Assembly: GCA_022842935.1 (NCBI GenBank)
Contig: JALHOP010000012.1
Span: 1-64,000 of the forward strand
From: Myxococcota bacterium
Lineage (GTDB): Bacteria; Myxococcota; XYA12-FULL-58-9; JALHOP01
Direction of reading: 5' to 3'
DNA: 64,000 nucleotides
Positions 16,750-23,052 of this stretch are shown here, piece by piece. Every line of letters starts with the position of its first letter. The stretch's first letter is position 1. A program made the position numbers and the translations under genes. The notes under the pieces are model-generated. The model was given only the letters and a program-made list of their open reading frames with translations. It searched no databases and was not told the origin of the DNA.

Positions 16750-16787
16750 GCGGACACCCTGTAGGTGCTGACACCGACAAGGTCCGC
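16750..16787 (+). promoter_or_regulatory. Stem-loop in the 5' leader of the L25 gene
   Basis: GCGGAC at 16750-16755 pairs with GTCCGC at 16782-16787, and inside them GGTG (16764-16767) pairs with CACC (16772-16775) around CTGA. The 3' side of the stem abuts the AAGGA ribosome site (from 16788), 14 bases before the ATG. It may gate translation of L25, possibly by autoregulation as known for other L25 leaders, but no known leader motif was recognised. Confidence 0.45.
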
Positions 16788-16800
16788 AAGGATTTGAGTC

Positions 16801-17520
16801 ATGAAGGTTGATGATACGATTCGTGCTTCGAAGCGTGATGCCGGTAACAAGGGCGTCGCTCGCCGTCTGCGTGCTGCGGGAAAGGTCCCGGCGGTCATGT
16901 ACGGCCCGGGCACCGATTCTCAGTTCTTGGCGCTCGACCCGAAAGAGTTCGGCATGCAGCGTCAGCAGTTCGCCTCCTCGCACTTGTTCCAGGTGCAGGT
17001 CGAAGGCGGCAAGAGCTACAAGGCGCTCATCAAAGCGGTCGATCGTGACCCGGTAAGCAGCGCCTATCTCCATGTCGACCTCTACGCCGTCGACATGAAG
17101 AAGCCGATTCGCGTCGATATCTTCGTCGAGCTCACGGGCAAGCCGAAGGGCATCATCGACGGCGGTTTGCTCACGCAGCTCATGCGCATGGTGCAGGTGC
17201 AGTGCTTGCCCGACGCCATCCCCGAGAAGCTTACGCTCGACACGTCGGACATGGGTATCGGCGACATCAAACACGTCTCCGACATCAAGTTCCCCGAAGG
17301 CGTCAAGCCGACCTCGACCCACGACGAAGCCGTCGCGGCGGTCATCGCTCCGGAAGAGATCAAGGAAGAGACTCCGGTGGCTGCTGCTGGCGCTGAAGGC
17401 GCGGCCGCTGCTGCTGGTGCTGCTCCGGCGGCCGGTGCGGCTGCTCCGGCGGCTGGTGCCAAGCCTGGCGATGCCAAAGCGGCCGCTCCAGCGGCCAAGG
17501 CTGACGCAAAGAAGAAGTAG
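16801..17520 (+). CDS. rplY: Large ribosomal subunit protein L25 (Ctc/TL5 form)
   Basis: The 239-residue protein has an N-terminal 5S rRNA-binding L25 domain (GVARRLRAAGKVPAVMYGPG) and a C-terminal TL5/Ctc domain (PIRVDIFVELTGKPKGIIDGG, later IKHVSDIKFPEGVKP). This is the long form found in most bacteria outside the Enterobacteria. The last 50 residues are almost entirely Ala, Gly and Pro with a lysine end, a low-complexity tail that is probably disordered. The ATG follows AAGGA by 8 bases. Sits between prs and pth as expected. Confidence 0.95.
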   Translation: MKVDDTIRASKRDAGNKGVARRLRAAGKVPAVMYGPGTDSQFLALDPKEFGMQRQQFASSHLFQVQVEGGKSYKALIKAVDRDPVSSAYLHVDLYAVDMKKPIRVDIFVELTGKPKGIIDGGLLTQLMRMVQVQCLPDAIPEKLTLDTSDMGIGDIKHVSDIKFPEGVKPTSTHDEAVAAVIAPEEIKEETPVAAAGAEGAAAAAGAAPAAGAAAPAAGAKPGDAKAAAPAAKADAKKK

Positions 17521-17552
17521 GCTTCTTTTTGCTGACGCACATTGCAGAGCGC

Positions 17553-17574
17553 CTGGTTCGCTAAGGCGAACCAG
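17553..17574 (+). other. Perfect 9-bp stem-loop between L25 and pth genes
   Basis: CTGGTTCGC at 17553-17561 and GCGAACCAG at 17566-17574 form a perfect stem with loop TAAG. There is no T-tract after it (ACGTTCGGG follows), so it is more likely an mRNA processing or stability element in the prs-L25-pth transcript than a terminator. Confidence 0.55.
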
Positions 17575-17600
17575 ACGTTCGGGCGCGGTAGGAGTGCTTC

Positions 17601-18164
17601 GTGTTCCTGGTCGTTGGCCTCGGCAACCCGGGCAAAGACTACGACGGCACGAAGCACAACGTCGGCTTCGAGCTCGTTGATCTTCTGGCGCGGCGTCTGA
17701 ACGCTCCGCGCTGGAAGACCGAGCTCAAGGCCCAGACGGCGAAAGTCAAAGTGGGGGATGCCGACGTTCTGTTGGTCAAGCCCCAAACCTACATGAACCT
17801 GTCCGGAGAGTCGGTGCAGGCGCTGGCCCACTACTACAAGGTCTCGCCCGCCCAGGTCGTCGTCGCCCACGACGAGCTCGACTTCGACCCCGGAATCGTC
17901 AAGCTCAAGGTCGGTGGGGGGCACGGTGGCAACAATGGGCTGCGTTCCATCATCGCGCATCTCGGAGCCGACTTCGTTCGCGTTCGTATCGGCATCGGCA
18001 AGCCACCCTCTGCGGAACGTGGCGCCGATTGGGTCTTATCAGGCTTCAACAAGTCGACGCGGCCGCTTATCGACGATGCCCTCATCAAAGCCGACCAGGC
18101 CGTCGAAGCCGTCATCATGAACGGTATCGCTAAGGCGATGAACGCGGTCAATCAGTCCGCTTGA
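17601..18164 (+). CDS. pth: Peptidyl-tRNA hydrolase
   Basis: The 187-residue enzyme shows the Pth family core: FLVVGLGNPGKDYDGTKHNVGF, with the catalytic His in KHN (residue 20), KPQTYMNLSGES (about 58-69), VAHDELDFDPG (catalytic Asp near 95) and GGGHGGNNGLRSI (about 110-122). It cleaves the ester bond of peptidyl-tRNAs released by stalled ribosomes. The GTG start at 17601 lies 9 bases after GGAG. It ends 18 bases before the convergent stop of the sigma-54 activator, with no visible terminator in that gap. Confidence 0.96.
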   Translation: MFLVVGLGNPGKDYDGTKHNVGFELVDLLARRLNAPRWKTELKAQTAKVKVGDADVLLVKPQTYMNLSGESVQALAHYYKVSPAQVVVAHDELDFDPGIVKLKVGGGHGGNNGLRSIIAHLGADFVRVRIGIGKPPSAERGADWVLSGFNKSTRPLIDDALIKADQAVEAVIMNGIAKAMNAVNQSA

Positions 18165-18182
18165 TTTGATGTGCTTTAGCGG

Positions 18183-19958
18183 TCATCCGCTTTCCGCTTT
18201 GTCCTGCGCTGCGAGTCCATATGCGCGCATCTTGTTGTAAAGACTCTTGCGGTGGATGCCAGCGTGCTCAGCGGTACGTGCCAAGTGTCCGTCGCAGCGG
18301 GCAAGCGCGTCGATAATGTAGCGTCGCTCGAGGTCCATGATGATCGGATCGAGCGCTTCGCGCATAGGTAGATCGGCGTTGACTGCGTTCGCTGCGACCT
18401 TTACCCCTGGCGCTGCCGTGACATCGAGCAGGTCGAGCGCCTCGGAGCCGCGCGTGATGAGAGTGCGCTCGACGACGTGCAGGAGCTCGCGAACGTTGCC
18501 CGGCCACGAATATGCGAGAGCCATGCGCACCGCGTTGGTAGTGATGCGTGGTACCGGAATCGCGTTGCGCGACGCGAACGCGGCGACGGCGAACTCGAGG
18601 AACGCCGGGATGTCGTCCCGACGCTCCCGCAATGGCGGTAGGGTGATGCTGACGGCGTTCAGGCGAAAGAAGAAGTCCTCGCGGACGCGTTTGTCGGCCA
18701 CCATTGCTTGCAGGTCGCGATGGGTCGCCGCGACGACGCGCACGTCGACGCGCAAGGGTTCGCTCGAGCCAACCCGCGTGAACTCGCGCGTTTCGAGCAC
18801 GCGCAGTAGGCGCACCTGCGCCGATGGCGACAGCTCGCCGATCTCGTCGAGAAAGAGTGTACCCCCATCTGCAGCCTCGAAGAGGCCGACCCGACGCTCG
18901 CGAGCGTCCGTGAAGGCGCCGCGTTCGTGACCAAAGAGCGCGCTCTCCACGAGGTGCTCTGGGATGGCGCCGCAGTTGACCGCAATGAAGGGCCCAGCGG
19001 CGCGGCGGGAGGCCTCGTGAATGATGCGGGCGAAAACTTCCTTGCCCGTCCCGGTCTCTCCCAGGATGAGCGTGTTGACATCGTGCCGTGCGACCGTACG
19101 AGCGGTGGCGAGCGCGCGCTGCATCACATCGCTGCGGGCTACGACCCGGTCGAGGTACTTTTCCTCGGTAGCTTCGGAGAGCAGTCGCTTGTGCTCTCGC
19201 GCCTGCTGCATGGAACGCAAGGCACGCTCGACCCGCATCCCCAGCTCTGCTGGACGCACGGGCTTCGAGCTGAAATCGAAGGCGCCGGCTTCGAGCATCG
19301 ACAGCCCGGTCTTTGGGTCGTCGCCGGTGAGGAATATGATTGGCACGTTGGGATCGCGCGCCCGCGCTGTCTGCAGCAGCGACAGCGCGTCGCCACCGGA
19401 GAGGTTCGTCGAAACGATGGCCGCGTCAGGGCTACCCGCGTCCATGATTGCTTGGGCGCTCGCCAGGTCGCGGGCTAGTGCGGTCCGCAGACCGCGCGAC
19501 TGAAGGACGTCGTCGATCCCTTCGACGATGCCAGGCTCGCTATCAGCGACCAGAACCACGGGGGCGTGCGCTGTTTCCGAGCCGCGCAGGAGCTCGAGCA
19601 CCGCGCTTTTGAGGGCGAGCGGCGCATAGGGCTTCAAGAAGAAACGCTCGATGATGCCGCTCTCGCAAGCTTCGATGACGTTCGGGCTATCGCCGTACGC
19701 CGTAATCAAGATGCGCCGCGTGGTCGGTGAGGTGGCACGCACGTGGTCGAGCAGAGAGGTGCCGTGCATGCCCGGCAGACGCTGGTCGGTGATGATGGCA
19801 TCGACGCTGCGGCCGCTTAGGATCTCGCGTGCCTCTTCCGCCGAATAGGCGACCCACAAACGAAAGCCCACCCGGAAGGTGCGCATCAACAAGGCGATGT
19901 TGTCGTGCTCGTCGTCGACGATCAGCACGCTTGGACGCGCGATATCGGGGGTGGTCAT
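18183..19958 (-). CDS. Sigma-54-dependent activator with two receiver domains
   Basis: 591 residues from the ATG at 19958 (MTTPDIARPSVLIVDDEH). Receiver 1 (about 8-125) is intact, with D58 in IITDQRLPGM. Receiver 2 (about 135-250) reads VSTNLSGGD at the matching site, so the phospho-acceptor is apparently Asn. The AAA+ domain has Walker A GETGTGKE and Walker B GGTLFLDEIG. The sigma-54 contact loop reads GAFTDA instead of GAFTGA. The C-terminus is a Fis-type helix-turn-helix (HLARTAEHAGIHRKSLYNKMR). It is divergent from the cytochrome peroxidase-like gene, whose upstream region carries a -24/-12 promoter, so that gene is the likely target. No cognate histidine kinase is adjacent. Confidence 0.92.
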   Translation of the reverse strand: MTTPDIARPSVLIVDDEHDNIALLMRTFRVGFRLWVAYSAEEAREILSGRSVDAIITDQRLPGMHGTSLLDHVRATSPTTRRILITAYGDSPNVIEACESGIIERFFLKPYAPLALKSAVLELLRGSETAHAPVVLVADSEPGIVEGIDDVLQSRGLRTALARDLASAQAIMDAGSPDAAIVSTNLSGGDALSLLQTARARDPNVPIIFLTGDDPKTGLSMLEAGAFDFSSKPVRPAELGMRVERALRSMQQAREHKRLLSEATEEKYLDRVVARSDVMQRALATARTVARHDVNTLILGETGTGKEVFARIIHEASRRAAGPFIAVNCGAIPEHLVESALFGHERGAFTDARERRVGLFEAADGGTLFLDEIGELSPSAQVRLLRVLETREFTRVGSSEPLRVDVRVVAATHRDLQAMVADKRVREDFFFRLNAVSITLPPLRERRDDIPAFLEFAVAAFASRNAIPVPRITTNAVRMALAYSWPGNVRELLHVVERTLITRGSEALDLLDVTAAPGVKVAANAVNADLPMREALDPIIMDLERRYIIDALARCDGHLARTAEHAGIHRKSLYNKMRAYGLAAQDKAESG

Positions 19959-20092
19959 GGGCAGCCGAGCGAGTCTCGCCGAGGTGAGATTTTTGCGCAA
20001 TGGTTTGCACGTTGAGGAATAAAAGCCACGATCGCATAACGCTATGAAAAAACTATCTAAATTTGTCACTCTGCGGTGCGGGACGAAAAAAC

Positions 20093-20108
20093 GTGCATCG
20101 ACTTGCAC
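20093..20108. promoter_or_regulatory. Candidate activator-binding palindrome (UAS)
   Basis: GTGCA at 20093-20097 and TGCAC at 20104-20108 form an inverted repeat with a 6-base spacer, about 65 bases upstream of the putative -24/-12 promoter. A related TTTGCAC lies near 20004-20010 and an 8-base palindrome TTGCGCAA at 19993-20000. The spacing suits enhancer sites for the divergently encoded activator. No binding consensus is known for this protein. Confidence 0.3.
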
Positions 20109-20160
20109 ACGCACAACTTACACCACATCCGGAATTTCAAGGACTTACAGGCCTTCACGT

Positions 20161-20176
20161 TGGTTTGCGCCTTGCA
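20161..20176 (+). promoter_or_regulatory. Sigma-54 (-24/-12) promoter
   Basis: TGGTTTGCGCCTTGCA matches the sigma-54 consensus TGGCACG-N4-TTGCA at most positions, including the invariant GG and GC with the required 10-base spacing. Transcription would start near 20188, about 22 bases before the ATG at 20210. A sigma-54 activator gene lies divergently 200 bases away, which strengthens the call. Confidence 0.65.
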
Positions 20177-20209
20177 GGATAAGTCGCCGCAGCACCCCAA
20201 GGAGACCTC

Positions 20210-21436
20210 ATGCAACACGAGCGAATGATAAGGCTTGCCGGATTCCTCATAGCCACGAGCGCAATGGCGGCCTGCGGCAATTCCACGGTGGCGGGCCCTG
20301 AGCCCACCGAGCCAACGGCGACCGTCGATGATGTCCTCGCGGACGACTCGCTCGATGGTCTCGACGTCGATGATGAGAATCTCCGCGGCATCGACCGCGA
20401 CAAGATCATCGAGGCACTCCAAGTCCTGCGTGGCGGCCTGATCTTTCACTTCGAGAAGTTCCGCGGCAACGGCCGGACCTGCGCCACCTGTCACCGGGGC
20501 GAATCGTTCGACCTCAAGCCCGCCGACGTGCAGCGCCTTCACGCTCGTCGCCCCAATGACCCGCTCTTTCTTGCCGACGGCAGCGACGACGGCCTGGGCA
20601 ACGGCGCGACGCGCATCAAAGAGGACGCGACCATCCGGATAACCTTCAACCTGCCGCCCAACATCACCATCGTCGAAGACCCGTCGATTCGACAGGTCAC
20701 GATGGTTCGCGCCGTGCCGTCCCTCCTGAACATCACGAAGCTCGAAACCATCTTCATGCTCGATGGACGTCAGACGAACCTGCAGTCGCAAGCTTTGGGG
20801 GCAGTCAACGATCACGCCCAACCAGGCCGTCAGCCGACGCAGTCTGAGCTCGACGCCCTCGCGCTGTTCCAGCAGAAAGACCCTCACTTCTACACCACGC
20901 GCGAGCTCTACGAGTACTCGCGCGGTGGCCCACCGCCGACGATTCCGGCAGGCAATACCGAGAGCGAGCGTCGGGGGCGCGCCTTCTTCGAGCCCGACAC
21001 CGCCTGCGGTAGCTGTCACTTCGGCCCCATGCTCAACGAGAGCACCGCCGGTCGCCTTGGCGCGGTCTTCAACTTTGGCAATGGAACGCGCATCCGTGGC
21101 ATCCGCGTCCCAACCGACAATGTTGCAGGCTTGCCGATGTTGACCTACCGCTGCACCAATCCGACGACTGGCGTTGTGACCAATACCAGGACGGCTGACC
21201 CGGGTCGTGCTCTCGCGACCGGCATCTGCACCGACGTCAACCAGTTCCGCACCTCGACGCTCTGGGGCATCAATGAAAGTGCACCGTATTTCCACAACAA
21301 TTCAGCCGCCACGCTCGAAGAGGTCATGGATCAATACGACCGCTTCTTCGAGTTCGTGGCGACCCAGCGTGGTGTCGACCTCCGCATCACGCCGCAAGAT
21401 CGCGAAGATATCATCGCCTTCATGCGGCTGCTGTAG
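20210..21436 (+). CDS. Di-haem cytochrome c peroxidase/MauG-like lipoprotein
   Basis: The 408-residue protein has a lipoprotein signal (FLIATSAMAAC) and two c-type haem sites. CATCH lies at about residue 89 and CGSCH at about residue 268, and a distal HNNSAATLEEVMDQY motif follows near the C-terminus, as in the CCP/MauG family. Enzymes of this family reduce peroxide or oxidise protein or organic substrates using high-valent haem. The lipid anchor places it in the periplasm or at the outer membrane. AAGGAG lies 6 bases before the ATG. It appears to be a single-gene unit, with a sigma-54 promoter before it and a strong terminator after it. Confidence 0.88.
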   Translation: MQHERMIRLAGFLIATSAMAACGNSTVAGPEPTEPTATVDDVLADDSLDGLDVDDENLRGIDRDKIIEALQVLRGGLIFHFEKFRGNGRTCATCHRGESFDLKPADVQRLHARRPNDPLFLADGSDDGLGNGATRIKEDATIRITFNLPPNITIVEDPSIRQVTMVRAVPSLLNITKLETIFMLDGRQTNLQSQALGAVNDHAQPGRQPTQSELDALALFQQKDPHFYTTRELYEYSRGGPPPTIPAGNTESERRGRAFFEPDTACGSCHFGPMLNESTAGRLGAVFNFGNGTRIRGIRVPTDNVAGLPMLTYRCTNPTTGVVTNTRTADPGRALATGICTDVNQFRTSTLWGINESAPYFHNNSAATLEEVMDQYDRFFEFVATQRGVDLRITPQDREDIIAFMRLL

Positions 21437-21462
21437 CTCGTACTGGCAAGGATAGTCTCCAC

Positions 21463-21517
21463 CGCCTGCCGGCGCGGGACCCTGCACCCCGGGGTCCTCC
21501 GCCGGCAGGCGTGTTTT
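21463..21517 (+). terminator. Rho-independent terminator
   Basis: CGCCTGCCGGCG at 21463-21474 pairs perfectly with CGCCGGCAGGCG at 21500-21511. The loop contains a further GGACCC/GGGTCC stem, and TGTTTTT follows. It ends the cytochrome peroxidase-like transcript. Confidence 0.9.
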
Positions 21518-21555
21518 TGGACGGCGTCTTTTCAGAGGTCGCGCGCCGAAAACCC

Positions 21556-21585
21556 TTGCCGGATCGCAATTCGATCATGTATCAG
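21556..21585 (+). promoter_or_regulatory. Probable sigma-70 promoter of rpsF-rpsR-rplI
   Basis: TTGCCG (21556-21561) and TATCAG (21580-21585), separated by 18 bases, lie 33 bases ahead of the rpsF start. The region between the upstream terminator and rpsF must hold the operon's promoter, and this is the best match in it. Confidence 0.4.
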
Positions 21586-21617
21586 GCCCGCTCCTTTTTT
21601 AGGGAAACGGTAAGACG

Positions 21618-22103
21618 ATGTTGATGACCGAATACGAGACCACCGTCGTGGTGCGCCCCGACATCAGCGGTGACGTCATCGAAGCCACGCTGGACCGCGT
21701 GCGCGAAGCGGTGAAGAAAAGCGGTGGAAAGCTCGTTGCCCTGAATCACTGGGGCAAGAAGAAGCTCGCCTACCCGATCGCCAAGCACACGCGCGGTATC
21801 TACGTGCAGGCCCACTACCTTGGCCAGGGTGGGCTCGTCGCCGAAGTCGAGCGTAACTTGCGCATCTCCGACAGCGTCCTGCGCTTCCTCACCGTCAAGG
21901 TTGGCGAAGACGTGACCGCTGACGAGCGCCAAGAAAAAGAGTATGTGCGCCCGACCTACGAAGCGCAGGCCGACGAGCCGGAAGACGAGCCGATGTTCGG
22001 CCGTGACGACCGCCGCGACCGCGAGCGCGATCGCGACGACCGCGACGACGTCGAGATTGGTGCCGGCCGCGATGACGACGACTCTGTGGATTTCAAGGAC
22101 TAA
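21618..22103 (+). CDS. rpsF: Small ribosomal subunit protein S6
   Basis: The first 100 residues form a normal S6 fold (YETTVVVRPDISGDVIEATL, KLAYPIAKHTRGIYVQAHY, VERNLRISDSVLRFLTVKV). Residues about 100-161 are an extension rich in Asp, Glu and Arg (the RDDRRDRERDRDD stretch, then GRDDDDSVDFKD). E. coli S6 has a shorter glutamate tail; a 60-residue charged tail is long but seen in other groups. S6 binds 16S rRNA as a dimer with S18, encoded next. The ATG at 21618 is used; a second in-frame ATG at 21624 is possible. Confidence 0.95.
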   Translation: MLMTEYETTVVVRPDISGDVIEATLDRVREAVKKSGGKLVALNHWGKKKLAYPIAKHTRGIYVQAHYLGQGGLVAEVERNLRISDSVLRFLTVKVGEDVTADERQEKEYVRPTYEAQADEPEDEPMFGRDDRRDRERDRDDRDDVEIGAGRDDDDSVDFKD

Positions 22104-22106
22104 GCC

Positions 22107-22391
22107 ATGTCAGACGACAAGTTCGAGCGTTATGGTGACCGCGATGGCGGAGATGAGCGTGGCGATGGCGGGCCTGGTTTTCGCCGTCGCAAGGTGTCGC
22201 GCCTCTACACCGAGATGGGTGGCAAGGTCGACTATCGCGATCCGCAGACCCTGAAGTACTTCGTCACCGAGCGTGGCAAGGTCGTTCCGCGACGCATCAG
22301 CAAGGTGTCGGCAAAGGACCAGCGCAAGATCACCCGCGCCGTGAAGCGCGCTCGGTCGCTCGGTCTGATGCCCTTCCAGATTACGACGTAA
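22107..22391 (+). CDS. rpsR: Small ribosomal subunit protein S18
   Basis: 94 residues with a charged N-terminal extension of about 25 residues and the S18 core: RRRKVSRLYTEMGGKVDYRD, FVTERGKVVPRRISKVSAK and ITRAVKRARSLGLMPF. It pairs with S6 in the platform of the 30S subunit. It starts three bases after the rpsF stop, consistent with a conserved rpsF-rpsR-rplI operon. Confidence 0.97.
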   Translation: MSDDKFERYGDRDGGDERGDGGPGFRRRKVSRLYTEMGGKVDYRDPQTLKYFVTERGKVVPRRISKVSAKDQRKITRAVKRARSLGLMPFQITT

Positions 22392-22403
22392 GTGAGCCAA
22401 GCC

Positions 22404-22850
22404 ATGCAGGTCATCCTTCTCGAAGACATGCCCAACCTGGGCGGCATCGGTGAGCAAGTGAGCGCGCGCGACGGTTATGCGCGCAACTACTTGTTCCCCA
22501 ACAAGCTCGCGGTCCCGGCCTCGGTGAACAACGCCAAGCGCCTCGCCCACGAAAAACGCGTGGCGAACTTCCGCCTCGCCAAGGCAAAGGCCGAAGCCGA
22601 AGGCGTCGCCAAGAAGCTCTCGTCGACGTCGGTGAGCATCGCCCGCAAGGTCGGTGAGCAGAACAAGCTCTTCGGCTCGGTGAGCGCTCACGACATCGAG
22701 CAGGCTTTGACGGAGAAGGGGGCCAAGGTCGATCGCCGCAAGATCGAGCTGGCCGAGCCCATCCGCGCCTTGGGCGACTATGAAGTCAAGGTGAAGCTCG
22801 TGGGCGGCGTCAGCGCCACCGTCAAGGTCAGCGTCGTCGCCGAAGCCTAA
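22404..22850 (+). CDS. rplI: Large ribosomal subunit protein L9
   Basis: 148 residues from the ATG at 22404, matching the usual L9 start MQVILLEDM; a GTG four codons earlier (22392) is possible. The N-terminal RNA-binding domain has the signature GYARNYLFPNKLAVPAS, followed by a long central helix rich in Lys and Ala and a C-terminal domain ending VSATVKVSVVAEA. Third gene of the S6-S18-L9 operon. Confidence 0.96.
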   Translation: MQVILLEDMPNLGGIGEQVSARDGYARNYLFPNKLAVPASVNNAKRLAHEKRVANFRLAKAKAEAEGVAKKLSSTSVSIARKVGEQNKLFGSVSAHDIEQALTEKGAKVDRRKIELAEPIRALGDYEVKVKLVGGVSATVKVSVVAEA

Positions 22851-22876
22851 GCTTCGCGAACCTTCAATTCCTCGAT

Positions 22877-22928
22877 AGCCTGCTGGCCGAGTCGCTTACG
22901 ACTCGTGTCAGCGGGCTTGTTTGCTTTT
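22877..22928 (+). terminator. Rho-independent terminator after rplI
   Basis: AGCCTGCTG at 22877-22885 pairs with CAGCGGGCT at 22909-22917 (one wobble). An inner GAGTCG/CGACTC hairpin lies between, and the T-rich TTGTTTGCTTTT follows. Bases 22851-23052 otherwise contain no supported gene. Confidence 0.75.
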
Positions 22929-23052
22929 GGTCTGTTTTCGCGGCTCGAGCGGCGATCCCTATTGTTGGTCTTCTTGCGCGCGAGGTCAGTGTCGGTCATT
23001 GTTATGCAGTGACGCGTCGTCCTCCCGCCTTCGCCGGCCACGTGTGGATCCC

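Noticed and set aside
15708-16913. Minus-strand ORF of 401 codons opposite prs
   Set aside because: Exact antisense of a well-conserved enzyme gene; a common artefact in GC-rich coding DNA.
22847-23041. Minus-strand ORF of 64 codons with a Lys/Arg-rich 50-residue C-terminal part, between rplI and the kinase gene
   Set aside because: It runs through the predicted rplI terminator and overlaps the rplI stop; the basic composition comes from the hairpin sequences. No ribosome site or family was recognised.
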